The notes below the pieces were generated by a model. The model made no database searches and was not told the DNA's origin. It saw only the letters and a program-made list of their open reading frames with translations. Positions 1 to 10,659 of a stretch of 64,000 nt of DNA are shown piece after piece; the first letter of the stretch is position 1; the number at the start of each line of letters is the position of its first letter. Source of the stretch: Azadirachta indica (taxonomy: Eukaryota > Streptophyta > Magnoliopsida > Sapindales > Meliaceae); NCBI GenBank assembly GCA_022749755.1, contig CM040450.1, forward strand, positions 6,810,913 through 6,874,912. Direction: 5' to 3'. The position numbers were made by a program, and so were the translations under genes.

Positions 1-648
1 ATAATCCAAGAGAAGAATGTAAACAATTTTTTATATTGATGTTGGTTTTAACATGGTAAAACATGCGAAGAGGGACTATGCACAAAATTTTCAGTATTAT
101 GAATGAAGCGAGCTGCACCAAGACCCACACCCATAAAACTGAGATTGGAAGCCAAAGACTTTTCCATTGCACTATATAAATGCCTAGTAAAGACAGAATC
201 TAAACTAAGTGGAACTAATAAGAGAGGGAGACCAAGCAGCTCAACTTCCAATTTGTCTCAATCAACTGTGATCTTAAGAGCTTCGCATGCATAAATGATA
301 GACGTTTGAATGCAAGAAGCACACCTAAAGTAAAGCTGCTGGTTTGCTGTGGAATTATGAAGATTTATGGTTCAACATAAATCATGAGAAATAAAGAAAA
401 AATAAGTCCACAACCAATAGAATAGCTTTGACAAAAATTTAGTGGCAAGTAGACACATAATGTCCTAATAATAACAGTAGCAGAATTTTGGAACAAATAG
501 CAAGAATACAAATAACACTTGTTCCTCTTAGATATTTAAAGTTACGCTCCTCGGTCAAATGGCTTGCAAACTAAACAATTATACTTTGTGATGGCAACTA
601 GTTTAAGTTGGCATAAACAAGTCAAATATAACCAATTAGGATACTCAC

Positions 649-3600
649 AGTTATTTGATTAAAACTCCGGTTGACGGCGATCTTTACCATCTTTCTCCAC
701 ACATCGGAGTCAACAAGTGCATCAGTTGTTATTACCTGGAACATACATCACAATTGAAGAATGCAAAGAAAAATATTCTTATACTCAAAACTTCAAGCAA
801 GAAGCAGTATAAGAGAAATACACAAAGCGTTGTAGCCATATTTGGGTGAATCATCCCAGAACCTTTCGCCATTCCCCCAACCCGTATATCTGTCCCTCCA
901 ACCTGTTCAGTTCACCAATTAAAATAAGGGCCTGCTCTCTTTCTATGGTTAAGAGCTTCATGTCTGAAGAATCTAAATCTTGTGAGATTATGTTGTTCAG
1001 AATTTAGAAACAAACTTGTCTGATAAAACTATATTATTGGCAGAGAGGCAAATCTATCATTTGATAGTGAACTAATCGTAATATAATCCTAATGACTTCA
1101 AAAGCAGAGGTACAATTGTATCTGTCAACAAAAATTGAAACATTCAACTGTAACATTAAGTATTGTAATTTACCCAAACTTTCGAAACAAAAATGATAAT
1201 GTATTAGATCAGAGATAAACAAAGTAAAATAAAAGTTAAATAACATGAATGTTACTCTCTTTTTTTTTTTCTGGTATCGCGATCACGATCCAAACAAAGT
1301 GAAGTTTATTTAATGCATATTAATCTATATCAAATTCCTTAGTAATGTTTTTTTATTCATGGCCTTTGATGATGCATTTAGTGATACTTAAAATCACAGC
1401 ATGTGTGTGAAGAGATCCTCAAAAAATCTTTCACACACCTGAGACTCAACTGCCACACTCTTGCTTACAAGGTCGATTGTTGTGATAGCCACTGCCGCAG
1501 AATCTCCCCTGCACAGCCACATGATTTGGATGAGAGAAGAAAATAATAAAGAAAGAGACTAAAAGAAACAGAATTATTGGAGATCTGATAGGGAAATAGC
1601 AACCAAGTGCGCCATTTAGCCAAGATACAAGTTGTGATGTCAATACCCTTCAGTAGAAGATGAAAGTGAACAAACTAGTCTTGGCAGCGAGTTTATTAGA
1701 GCATCCTGCATGCCACAGAATCATTAGACATATCAATTCTGTAACACTATATGTCGATAAAGCAATTAAAACATTAAAATGTTTGGACAGAAAAATAGAA
1801 TGCAAACTGTAAACTTTCTAGAAGGCGTATGCGCAATAACATGATCAACATAGCTTATAGAACATATATACAGTACTGCTGTATACCTTCTTTATTCTGT
1901 GACCAATAAAACCAGTGGATTCAATTAAAACATCCTGAGGCCTCACTTTAAGTAGCTGGAAATATAATAATTACATTAACATGTGAAAATGAATATAGCA
2001 TGTAAAAGATTCCCATAAAAATGAAGCTCAAAAGATCTGAAGGCACAAACAGTGGCAACAGCGTTGGCACATTCAATAACATCCTGGTAGCCTGCAATAC
2101 CCTGACAACATTAAAAGGTCATTTAGTCATTTAATACTCCATCAAGCAGTTCAGTCTCTCAATAACAGCTAAGTATGAGGGTGAGACTTGACTGCATTTC
2201 GCATAATCCATCCAAAATCAGACATGGGAAAACATTAAGTTTTCATATATTTCCAAGACAAAAGGGTAAGCACATGGTGTATGGACAAGAAGGATAAATG
2301 AAACATCTCACTATTGTGACACAGCTTACCGTAGCTGCATTGGCTTGGCCAGAATTTATTAACACTGCACGGGCCTGCGAGTAAGGAGCTGAGTCATTAG
2401 TGAATAGTTAAACAAATTTTAAAGAATAGCATTTAGGGTTTGACAGAATATTGATGAATTGTTGCACCGATTAATTTTAGTTTATTAAATCATATGAGCA
2501 ATGATCGCTGAAAGTTCATTTTCTTTCTCAGACTATCATTAGGCAGTTGAATATGTTGTGTTCCCACATACTGTTTTTGAAACTTCTAAGGCCATTTTGC
2601 AGTATTGCACTGGTGCAGCTGCAACCACATTTTTAGTGAATGTGCCTGAAAAGAAAAATTAAATAAATGGACAAGTTGACTTATCCTAATAAACACATTT
2701 CCTTAATGAAATATTCAAACAGATATTGCAAACACATGCAACTCAAAAAGGTTAAATACTTAAATTGCATACCTTGAAGGCATTTACATAAACTAAATCT
2801 AAAAGCAGTCAGCATACACAGTTTTCTAAATTAGCAAAATGAAAGCTAACCTGCAGATGTTGCATCAACATCGCAAACAACAAGAGCAAGATCAGGTCTC
2901 TCTCCTTTGGGACGCAAACCGCCATAAATACCTGCTGCCGCAAACCCCTGTGCTGCCGTCACTCCACCAGGAATCTACACTCCCAAGCCATTACCAAAAA
3001 TCAATAACATGAATCACTTCAGGTGGTGATGACACACCAACAAGTGAAATACAGTGCAGAGGTCAGCATCTGCCTAAAGGGTTGGAGTAATTTTATGTAG
3101 CAATATAGGAAATAAAATCAATAATTACACTCAAAATTGCTCAAATTTACGACAGGTCCATTATTTTTTTCTTATAAGAAAATGTAGATATTCCATAATT
3201 GCAATGCCTAAATTCAAGAAAAACTACGTAAATTTAAAAGGGAAAAAAGAAATAAACTCAAAACAGTATAGCACTAAGATTAATATGACCAGTGGCGGAG
3301 CCAGGGTGAATATTAGGGGGGCCAAAATGCAATGATTTAAAATCTTCAGGGGCCAAAATAAAAGGTTAAAATTGATAATTTTCGCTCAAAAGCTTCAAAA
3401 TTTTTATGGGCAACAGGGGGCCCCCCAGCGTGGCTCCGCCACTGAATATGACAGTTGCTTTTAAAAGGTTCAGGGGCCAAACCAATAAAAATATAATTTA
3501 AAAGGTTAAAATTGATAATTTTCACTCAAAAGTTTCAAAATTTGTACGGGCAACAGGCCCCCCACACCGCGCCGCCGCCCCCCCTCACCCCCCCCCTCCT

Positions 3601-3972
3601 TCCCCCAAGCGTGGCTCGGCCACTGAATATGACAGTTGCTTTTATGAAGCATGAAAGCACTTTAAAAGATGAAAATAATAAAGTAGCTGACTCACTTGCT
3701 TCCATGGCCCATAAGGGAGGAGAAATGAAGCGGCCTGTAAACAATCAGAAGCCTCCTTCAAACTCGGCGTAACAGCAAACCTTCTAGAAACATCTCGCTG
3801 AGACGAACCAGGTGAGATAGTAATCTGCAATTAGAGAAAACTTTTAACGTTGAATATTTTCCTGCTTTTAACGCGAAGTGCATTACAAAAACTGCACCGT
3901 TTAATAACTGACCTTTGGAGCCAATTTTCCATTGAGTTTAGCAGAGACAAGGCTAGAAACGAATGAATTCAT
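649..3972 (-). CDS. ARGJ: ArgJ-like glutamate/ornithine acetyltransferase, copy A, exons 1-11 (3' part outside window)
   Basis: Minus-strand gene whose exons can be placed by homology and splice sites: 3913-3972, 3696-3824, 2851-2974, 2572-2645, 2330-2374, 2051-2101, 1887-1955, 1647-1705, 1439-1508, 822-902 and 649-735. All are in one open frame with GT/AG borders. The start is the ATG at 3972, giving MNSFVSS, a serine-rich N-terminus suitable for plastid import. ArgJ moves the acetyl group between N-acetylornithine and glutamate in plastid arginine synthesis. Visible motifs are GGVTAAQGF, the oxyanion-hole Thr-Gly in ESTG, and the self-cleavage Ala-Thr in NMATT. Positions usually conserved are changed: NAGQ reads NSGQ, GVIGQ reads GFIGH, and FTTN reads FTKN. 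Bases 1-648 are intron 11; by alignment with copy D, exon 12 should begin just beyond the left edge. It may be a living divergent gene or a young pseudogene. Confidence 0.82.
3290..3444. mobile_element. hAT-like MITE in intron 2 of ArgJ copy A
   Basis: A 155-bp element with about 19-bp terminal inverted repeats (CAGTGGCGGAGCCAGGGTG at the left, its imperfect complement at the right). It is flanked by a perfect 8-bp direct repeat AATATGAC (3282-3289 and 3445-3452), the length made by hAT transposases. The matching place in copy D (about 32,445) reads AATATGAAAG with no element, so it is an empty site. Copy C keeps only the right end, at about 16,255-16,272. Confidence 0.75.
3335..3640. repeat. 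Tandem duplication of the MITE right half plus flank, with a C-rich tract
   Basis: The stretch from the middle of the MITE through its right end and the flank AATATGACAGTTGC is repeated at about 3470-3640. The second copy carries an expanded GC-rich run (about 3555-3610, cytosine tracts with CCGCGCCGCCGCC) that stands out in an AT-rich locus. Short reading frames through it are not genes. Confidence 0.6.
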
Positions 3973-4080
3973 TTTTTCTTCTGGAAGTTGAGTTTCAGAT
4001 TCTAGAGATTTAGCAAAAGTACAGGATGCTCTCCTCGTTTTCAAGTAGCGATAACAATCGGCGATTGTTAAAAAAATAAC

Positions 4081-5225
4081 ATTTATGTAAATTATTAAGT
4101 ATCACTGACGTCGTATTAATATTTACAAAAGTTATTATAATATTAAATTATTATATTTAATTTATATTATAAAGTTTAATGATAAATTAAAAACTAATTA
4201 TATATTATTTTTAATAATAAATTAAAATTATAATTGTAAAAAATTAATTTTTGTTAAATATTTAAATATGTATTCAATCAATGGATTCAATATTTTTTAA
4301 AGTTTATATTAAGTTTGATAAAAAAATTATAAAATTAAATTATTATATAAATTTTTAAATTTAAATTTTAAAATGACACTCACCACCATAATATTCCTTT
4401 TACGATCACTCATTATTTATAATATTTTATAAATATAAATTATGTGGATGATTATTAGTGCTTTATGCAAGATTTTTTTATCTTTTTATTTTAGAGGATT
4501 TTATATTATATAAAATAATCTTATAATTTATAATAATTTAGACTATAAAATTATTTTTTATTAATATAATAATTTTTTAATAATATAAATTAATTATATA
4601 ATTTTACTTGAATATTATTTTGTTTTATATAATTTTGTAAATGAATGTGATTGATACAGTGATAAAATTGTTCTTGCACGTGCCTTAAATCCAATGTTTG
4701 ACCCCTGAGATTGACAATTTTTTATTTAATTGCCAAAACAAGCTATGGACTGATTGGCCACAACCCGACCCGGCTATCTTTATTTCTTGACCACCAAGGA
4801 AAAGCTTTTTGACAGCCGCAACTAGCGTTTCGGCAGGTAAAATTTGTGGTGGTAAATGGGTTGGACAGATCCAACCCATAAAATTTTGTCCATGCGAGTT
4901 ATGTGTCGGGCTGGTCCAGACCAACACAACAATAACAAGCCAGCCCCAACCTACTCTGAAAAACATAGTCCAGCTCGGCCCATGCGGGCCAACCCAATAA
5001 TTCTAATTTTTTTAAATAAAATGAAATCTTTAAAATCTTAATTGTAATTTATAAATAGTAATTAGTCATTGTAATATTAATACTATTATCAATAAAATTT
5101 TTATTTTTATCTCTTTTTATATTTTGAATAAACCACAAATTATTAAAAAAATGAATGACTTATTAGATTAAAAAAAATAAAATAAATAAGTTAAAAATAA
5201 ATTACTTGATTCAATATATATGAAG
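4081..5225. repeat. Duplicated upstream segment of ArgJ copy A
   Basis: AT-rich DNA upstream of copy A that aligns by eye with 16,700-17,940 upstream of copy C, including the same order of landmarks (TTGTTAAAAAAATAAC, TGTTTGACCCCTGAGATTG, then a GGCCCA/CGGGCC-rich patch at about 4850-5000). It shows that the duplication units contained the 5' flank as well as the gene. No convincing gene is visible; short frames around 4685-5041 follow the GGCCCA patch only. Confidence 0.65.
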
Positions 5226-5301
5226 GTATAATATCATTTAACCATATTCAACTGCAACATTAAGTATAATATCATTTAACCATATTCAACTGTAACATTA
5301 T
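5226..5301. repeat. 38-bp tandem duplication at the left breakpoint of copy B
   Basis: The unit beginning GTATAATATCATTTAACC occurs at 5226-5263 and again at 5264-5301 with two differences. The first part resembles the A-upstream flank and the second part the ArgJ intron 9 sequence, so it marks the junction where the flank of A was joined to a truncated copy B. Confidence 0.7.
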
Positions 5302-6494
5302 GTATTGTAATTTACCCAAACTTTCAAAACAAAGCTGATAATGTATTAGATCAGAAATAAACAAAACTAAATAAAAGTTAAATAACATAAATATTACTCT
5401 TTTTCTTCTGCCATCCCGATCACGATCCAAACACAGTGAAGTATATGTTGCATATTAATCTATATCAAATTCCTTGGTAATGTTATTTTATTCACGAACT
5501 TTGATAATGCATTTACTGATACTTAAAATCACAGAATGTGTGTGACGAGATCCTCAAGAAAACTTTCACACACCTGAGACTGAGACTTAACTGCCACACT
5601 CTTGCTTACAAGTCAGTCGTTGTGATAGCCACTGCCGCAGAATCTGCCCTGCACAGCCGCTGATAAGATTCAAGAATGTCTAAACAAAGTAGAAGAAATG
5701 ATTTCGACAGTAAGAAAAAACAATAAACAAAGAGAATAACAGACACAAAATTATTGAAGATCTGAAGGGGAAATAACAAACAACCTTGTTCCTGAAAAAT
5801 GAAATCACGCCATTTAGCCAAGCTACAAGTTGTAATGTGAATACCCTTCAATAGAAGATGAAAGTGTATTGACTCGTCTTGGAAAACTCCCTGCATACGA
5901 CAGAATTATAAACATATCAAATTCTGTAAAACTGTATGTCAATAAAGCAATTAAAACCCTGAAGTGTTTGGACAGAAAAACGGAGCTGCATTGGCTTGGC
6001 CAGCATTTATTAACGCTGTATAGGCCTGCAAAGAAGGAACTGAGTCATTAGTGAATAATTAAATAAATTTATAAGAATAGCGTTTACGGTTTGACAGAAT
6101 ATCGATAAATTGTAGCACCGATTTATTTTAGTATATTAAATCACAAGAGCAATGTTTGCTGAAAGTTCATTTCTCTTTCTCAGACTATCATTAAGCAGTT
6201 CAAAGTGTTGTGTTCCCACATTCTGTTTTCGAAACAGCTAACGCCATTTTGCAGTACACCGCTGGTGCAGCTGCAACCACATTTGAAGTGGATGCACCTG
6301 CAAGAAAAATTAAATAAATGGACAAGTTGACTTATCCTAATAAACACATTTCCATATAAATATTCAAGCAGATATTTCAAACAAATGCAACTCACAAAAA
6401 AGTTGAGTACTTAAACTGCATACCTTGAAGGCATATAAATTACTGCAGTTTTTTAAACCCAGCAAAATGAAAGCTAACGTGCAGATGTTGCATC

Positions 6495-6595
6495 AACATT
6501 ACAAATAACAAGAGCAAGATCGGGTGTTGCTGCGTGCCAAAGCAGAGAGATCTGATCTTGCTCTTGTTATTTGTGATGTTAATCCTTTGGCACGC
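6495..6595. repeat. Inverted duplication within pseudo-exon 3 of copy B
   Basis: Arm 6495-6521 is the near-perfect reverse complement of 6554-6580. Nested beside it, GCGTGCCAAAG at 6532-6542 is the reverse complement of 6585-6595. In copies A and D the same exon is a simple single-copy sequence. The inserted block is thus an inverted copy of exon 3 itself, as produced by template switching during replication. Confidence 0.8.
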
Positions 6596-6879
6596 AAGCC
6601 GCCATAAATACCTGCTGCCGTCACTCCACCAAAAATTAATAATATGAATCACTACAGATGATACACCATCGAGTCAAATATTAATTTTTGGCGGTAATAA
6701 TCTGCAATTAGAAAACTTTTAATGTTTAATATTTGCCTGCTTTTAACGCGAAGTGAATCACAAAAACTGTACAGTTTAATAACTGACCTTTGAAGCCAAT
6801 ATTCGGGTGAGTTTGGCGGAGGAAGTGGTTAGAATTGAATGAATTCATCTTTTCTTAGAAATTTGGACTTTCAGATTCT

Positions 6880-8005
6880 CGAGACTTAGGAGAAGGACAA
6901 GGTTCCTGCTTTTCTTCTCTTTCCCCTTGACTTTTTAATCGTCTATAAAAGCGTGTTAAATCATTTGAGACGTGTCAATAGATGGTTTGACAAATATCAT
7001 AAGAAAAAGTTCAAAATCAAAGAGAAAAGAAAGCAAGAAGAAAATCCTTGTCTTTAACTGACAAAATTATTGGTAGCTGGCGGCTAGGGTTTTGCTAAGT
7101 GAAGTTTAGTAGTAGCAAATGGGTTGGGTCGGGCTGATCCGGCCCATAAAAATTTAACCCAGGCATTTCATGTGTCGGGCTGATCAAGGCTTTGCACAAT
7201 CGACCCAAGTCCACTCTACAAAGACATTTTTTAATTCGGCCCACACACACTAAATCGGGCCTGTTCTTGAGCCTTCTAGCTTGCAGCAGTGGACCAATCC
7301 CATAGTTCTAATCTTTTTCAAATAAAATTTTTTAAATTTTAATTTTTTTTATATTTTGAAGTTTGAAAATTGATTTCAATAAACCAAAAATTGTTTAAAT
7401 GAATCACTTACTACATTAAAAATAACAATAAAATAAATAATTTAAAAATGAATAACTTGATACACTATCGATGAAGGTATAATGTCATAGATTCATATTT
7501 GTAGCTTATTTAACAAATTATATTGTAATTTTCATTTAATTGTGATTAAACAAAAAAATAAGATGTTTGTATTTTTCATTTAATTTAAACAATTTTAATT
7601 GCATTTAATTTTCATTAAAACAAACAGTTAAAACCAACAAATATTTATATTTTTCTTTTCATTTAAATGATTTAATTTTAATTGCATTTAATTATCATTT
7701 AATTGTGAATTTGTCACTAAGGCAACAAAACCTAATGCTGTTTGTTTTGGCATAATGGTTGGGGAGTTCTGCATATTATTGCTCTAAGCTTTTGACTGAT
7801 ACAAGATATTATTTAAATAAAAAAATAATTAAATTTAATTATTAGAGAAATTGATACAAATGTATGTAGTTTGTACAGTTGTATTCAAAGCAACTTGAAT
7901 GAATAAATCATTAAATTTTTAGTGTAATAACTTCATAATTTAAATTTAAAATTAATATTATTTTGACGTTATTATGAGAAAATTTGAGAAAAGAAAAAGA
8001 TAAAA
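6880..8005. repeat. Duplicated upstream segment of ArgJ copy B
   Basis: AT-rich flank with landmarks shared with the flank of copy C (about 17,450-18,450) and of copy D (about 36,425-37,000), for example AAGGCAACAAAACCTAATGC followed by a TTGGCATAATGGTTG-like stretch. It runs directly into the 3' end of copy C at about 8005. No gene seen. Confidence 0.6.
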
Positions 8006-8009
8006 TGTT

Positions 8010-10256
8010 CTATGTTGTGCACACTGCATTCATTTTAACTTTATCATAATCGAAGTCACAGCCCCCCACCCTTGACCGCTTCCAAGTTCGTTGCCTGTTG
8101 CAATAAAGAGACAGTAAGGCCAGAAAAAATTAGAAGCAAAAAAAATACCCAATGTGTGAACAAACTGATCACATCGTTCTTAAAAAAATACATGCTTTGA
8201 CTATTTTGATTGATACTCTAATACAAGCATTTTAAGCTTTACATACATTATCTTCCCTTTCATGTTTTTACTTAACAGTAAAAAAGTAAACTTGCGGGCT
8301 AATGCAAACTAACACTAGTTTCTGAAGCTGTGCTTCATCTTTTTGCATTTTTATTTTCCAATGTAGGCAGAAGATTATGCAGACATTTTATCGATTAATA
8401 TCAATGAGTGCACACATTTTGGTAGACTCCTTCCATCGGTATTAAAAATGTAGTTTCATTAATCAAGTCAAGTTCCAGCATGAGTAGGAAAACAAGCCTC
8501 ATCCAACATCTTGCTTCTATGACCTTGTATTACACATTTAAAAGATAGTTTGATATATTCTGTAGATGATTCTCTATTCTTGGCTAATGTGCTAGATTAT
8601 ATAAATAGCCCTTAGGCTTGCTGCTACCAGATATGAAAATAATCAGTTCTATGCAGCATACAACGAGATTTATGTATAAGCTGCATGTACATGTTAACTA
8701 ACCAATAGATATGTCGATGCTAACAGTACCACGGGTCTCACCAGCCTTTCTGAGATAGTTACAAGCCACAGCCCTTAAAAAATGTCGGTTATTTAGAGAT
8801 TATAGATTTGAAGAAAAAACTCATATTCTGCAGATGATTAAGTAAAAGTGACAAGCAAGAGAACTTGTATATACTCCAACCCTCTCTAACATATGCATAA
8901 CCTAGATCTCTTAAGTTGCACAAGTATTAAATCTCTCTTCCCCTCTTTTATATATTATTTACATAAAACCTATTATTTATAAGATAATGAATGGAAATAC
9001 AGATATCTAGCCAAGTGTACCAAAAAATGGAACCCAGTTGTAATAATGATTTGAAGTATATTAATTCAAAACAGATTGGTGAATGTTCAGAAAGATCAAC
9101 GCTATCAAGCTCCTCAAATAAGGGTAAAAATTATCAAGGTTTTAACTTTTAACAGGCTTCAAATACTAGGAAACACACAAAAGAAAAGTGGCAGCTGAAT
9201 TTGTCAAAATTGCTCAAAAACCTATGACACGCTTATTATTGTTGATAATTGCATGAATCTGTCTTCACAAGTTGAAAAGGAATTTCCCCCTATGGGATGC
9301 AGTGGAAATACAAGGTGCATGACAAAGCCCTTAGGCCGTAAGATTTGTCAAGATTAATTGCATAAATACAGCATAAACCTCAATAACAGGAAAAAGCATG
9401 GAAGAAGAAAAAAGCTATCTACAGCTTTTTGGTTAAAATGCCAGTCTAAAGTCCGCCTACCAACTGGAAGTGATTGCCAACCGGAAGTGATTGCCAACCA
9501 TCCCTGAGCAAAATATCTCCAAGTAATATACAAAGCTTGTTTGGATGGAAATTAATCGCAGAGTAGCCCGCTGCATAAGCATTGTGGTCCCAATTATGCT
9601 CTCTGTCATAAGTGGCACCCTAATGATATCATCAACAACTAATTAGACTTGCTTAAATTGAAGCATCAAAAGCAAGGCCAAGTAATGCTATCATGCCTTA
9701 AAAAGTGAAGAAGACGCCACTGAGCAGGCAATCTTTGCTACTTTAGCCTCAGTATTTGCACCAGTCATAGTGATCCGTGAATGGAGTTAAAATTAGCTGA
9801 CATTTTCAAAGTCTTCAAAACAAACAAGATCTTAAGTTTATCAAGCCCTGTAACAATCAACAAAAAGTACTAAGCAGAAAATATATGCCAAAAGATGCTG
9901 ATGGTTATAACACAATTTTTTTGCAAATATTTTTGGAAAGAAAACTAAAAGGAAAAATGAGTTTTGAAATCAAAACTACAATACAAAGTTATAGCTTACT
10001 CCCTAGTTTCTCATTCTTACCTGCATAAAATTGCAATGTGAACTCTCAAAATTCAACTTTACTCTTGTCATATTCATTGCGATTTTTAGAATGAATAAAA
10101 GACAAAGTGAGGTGACTTTTAGCCTTAAGAATAGACCCATATAGCTCAACATTCTACTGAGTAAACATAAAGATCTTTAACTAAGAAGTAGACCTCAATA
10201 AAGCAAGTCGCTCCATCTCCATTCCTAACTATAAATTTTGCAAGACCTCACATAAC
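8010..10256 (-). pseudogene. ArgJ copy C, 3' half (exons 17-13)
   Basis: Exon 17 (8010-8094) has an extra G in the TGGGGG run that shifts the frame before the conserved C-terminus. Exon 16 is at 8703-8773. Exon 15 (about 9459-9619) carries a 17-bp tandem duplication at 9460-9493. Exon 14 (about 9700-9768) has its AG acceptor changed to GG. Exon 13 (10194-10256) has a stop, TGA for CAA, near its start. The introns align with those of copy D. Bases 10257-10429 are intron 12 up to the copia element. Confidence 0.85.
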
Positions 10257-10429
10257 CTGAGAAAGGAAACTCGTCAAATCTTAAGAGATTCAGTCCAAAC
10301 AATCTTAAGACCTAACCTAAGTGAATTCATAATTTCCAAGCTTCTAAACAATCATAGATCAACTCGTGCGCAACTACCCCAACAAGTAGACTGAATCCAA
10401 CAAGTTCATTAAACCTAAAATCAGACAGA

Positions 10430-10617
10430 TGAGAGAAAAATCTACGTGTTATAGACAATCACTATAATAACATATATATACACACATGAGTCCTATTCTA
10501 GGAAGGAAATCCTATACAAGGGAAGACAACTAATTAGACTCCTAATCTCCTCCTATAATCAAAACTTCCTAATTATACAAGACTTTCTATTTTGTCAAGG
10601 CTTTTTATTCCGTAACA
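10430..10617 (-). repeat. 3' LTR of the copia element
   Basis: On the minus strand it begins TGTTACGGAAT directly after the polypurine tract and ends CTCTCA, giving the TG...CA ends usual for LTRs, about 188 bp. The left limit is inferred from the TG/CA rule, because no second LTR is available for comparison. Confidence 0.6.
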
Positions 10618-10659
10618 CTCCCTCTCAAGTTGGAGTATAAATGTCAATCATACCTAGCT

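Larger units (their letters stand above)
5226..6852 (-). pseudogene. ArgJ copy B, deleted and frameshifted remnant
   Basis: Homology starts abruptly in the intron between exons 10 and 9, so exons 17-10 are missing. Exon 9 (about 5573-5660) keeps [12 protein letters not shown] and then shifts into a stop. Exon 8 (about 5848-5900) is partial. Exons 7 and 6 are deleted, so the intron after exon 8 runs straight into exon 5 (about 5985-6028). Exon 4 (about 6221-6298) follows. Exon 3 (about 6485-6625) is scrambled by an inverted duplication. Exon 2 is essentially lost, and exon 1 (about 6788-6850) is altered. It cannot make an ArgJ protein. Confidence 0.8.

Noticed and set aside
103..294. Small plus-strand frame near the left edge
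   Set aside because: Lies within ArgJ intron 11, and the same stretch occurs in copy D (29,212-29,415) with similar open frames that are explained by duplication.
3512..3772. Proline-rich 86-residue plus-strand frame
   Set aside because: It runs over the MITE duplication, the cytosine tract and the antisense of ArgJ exon 2; composition and context show it is a shadow.
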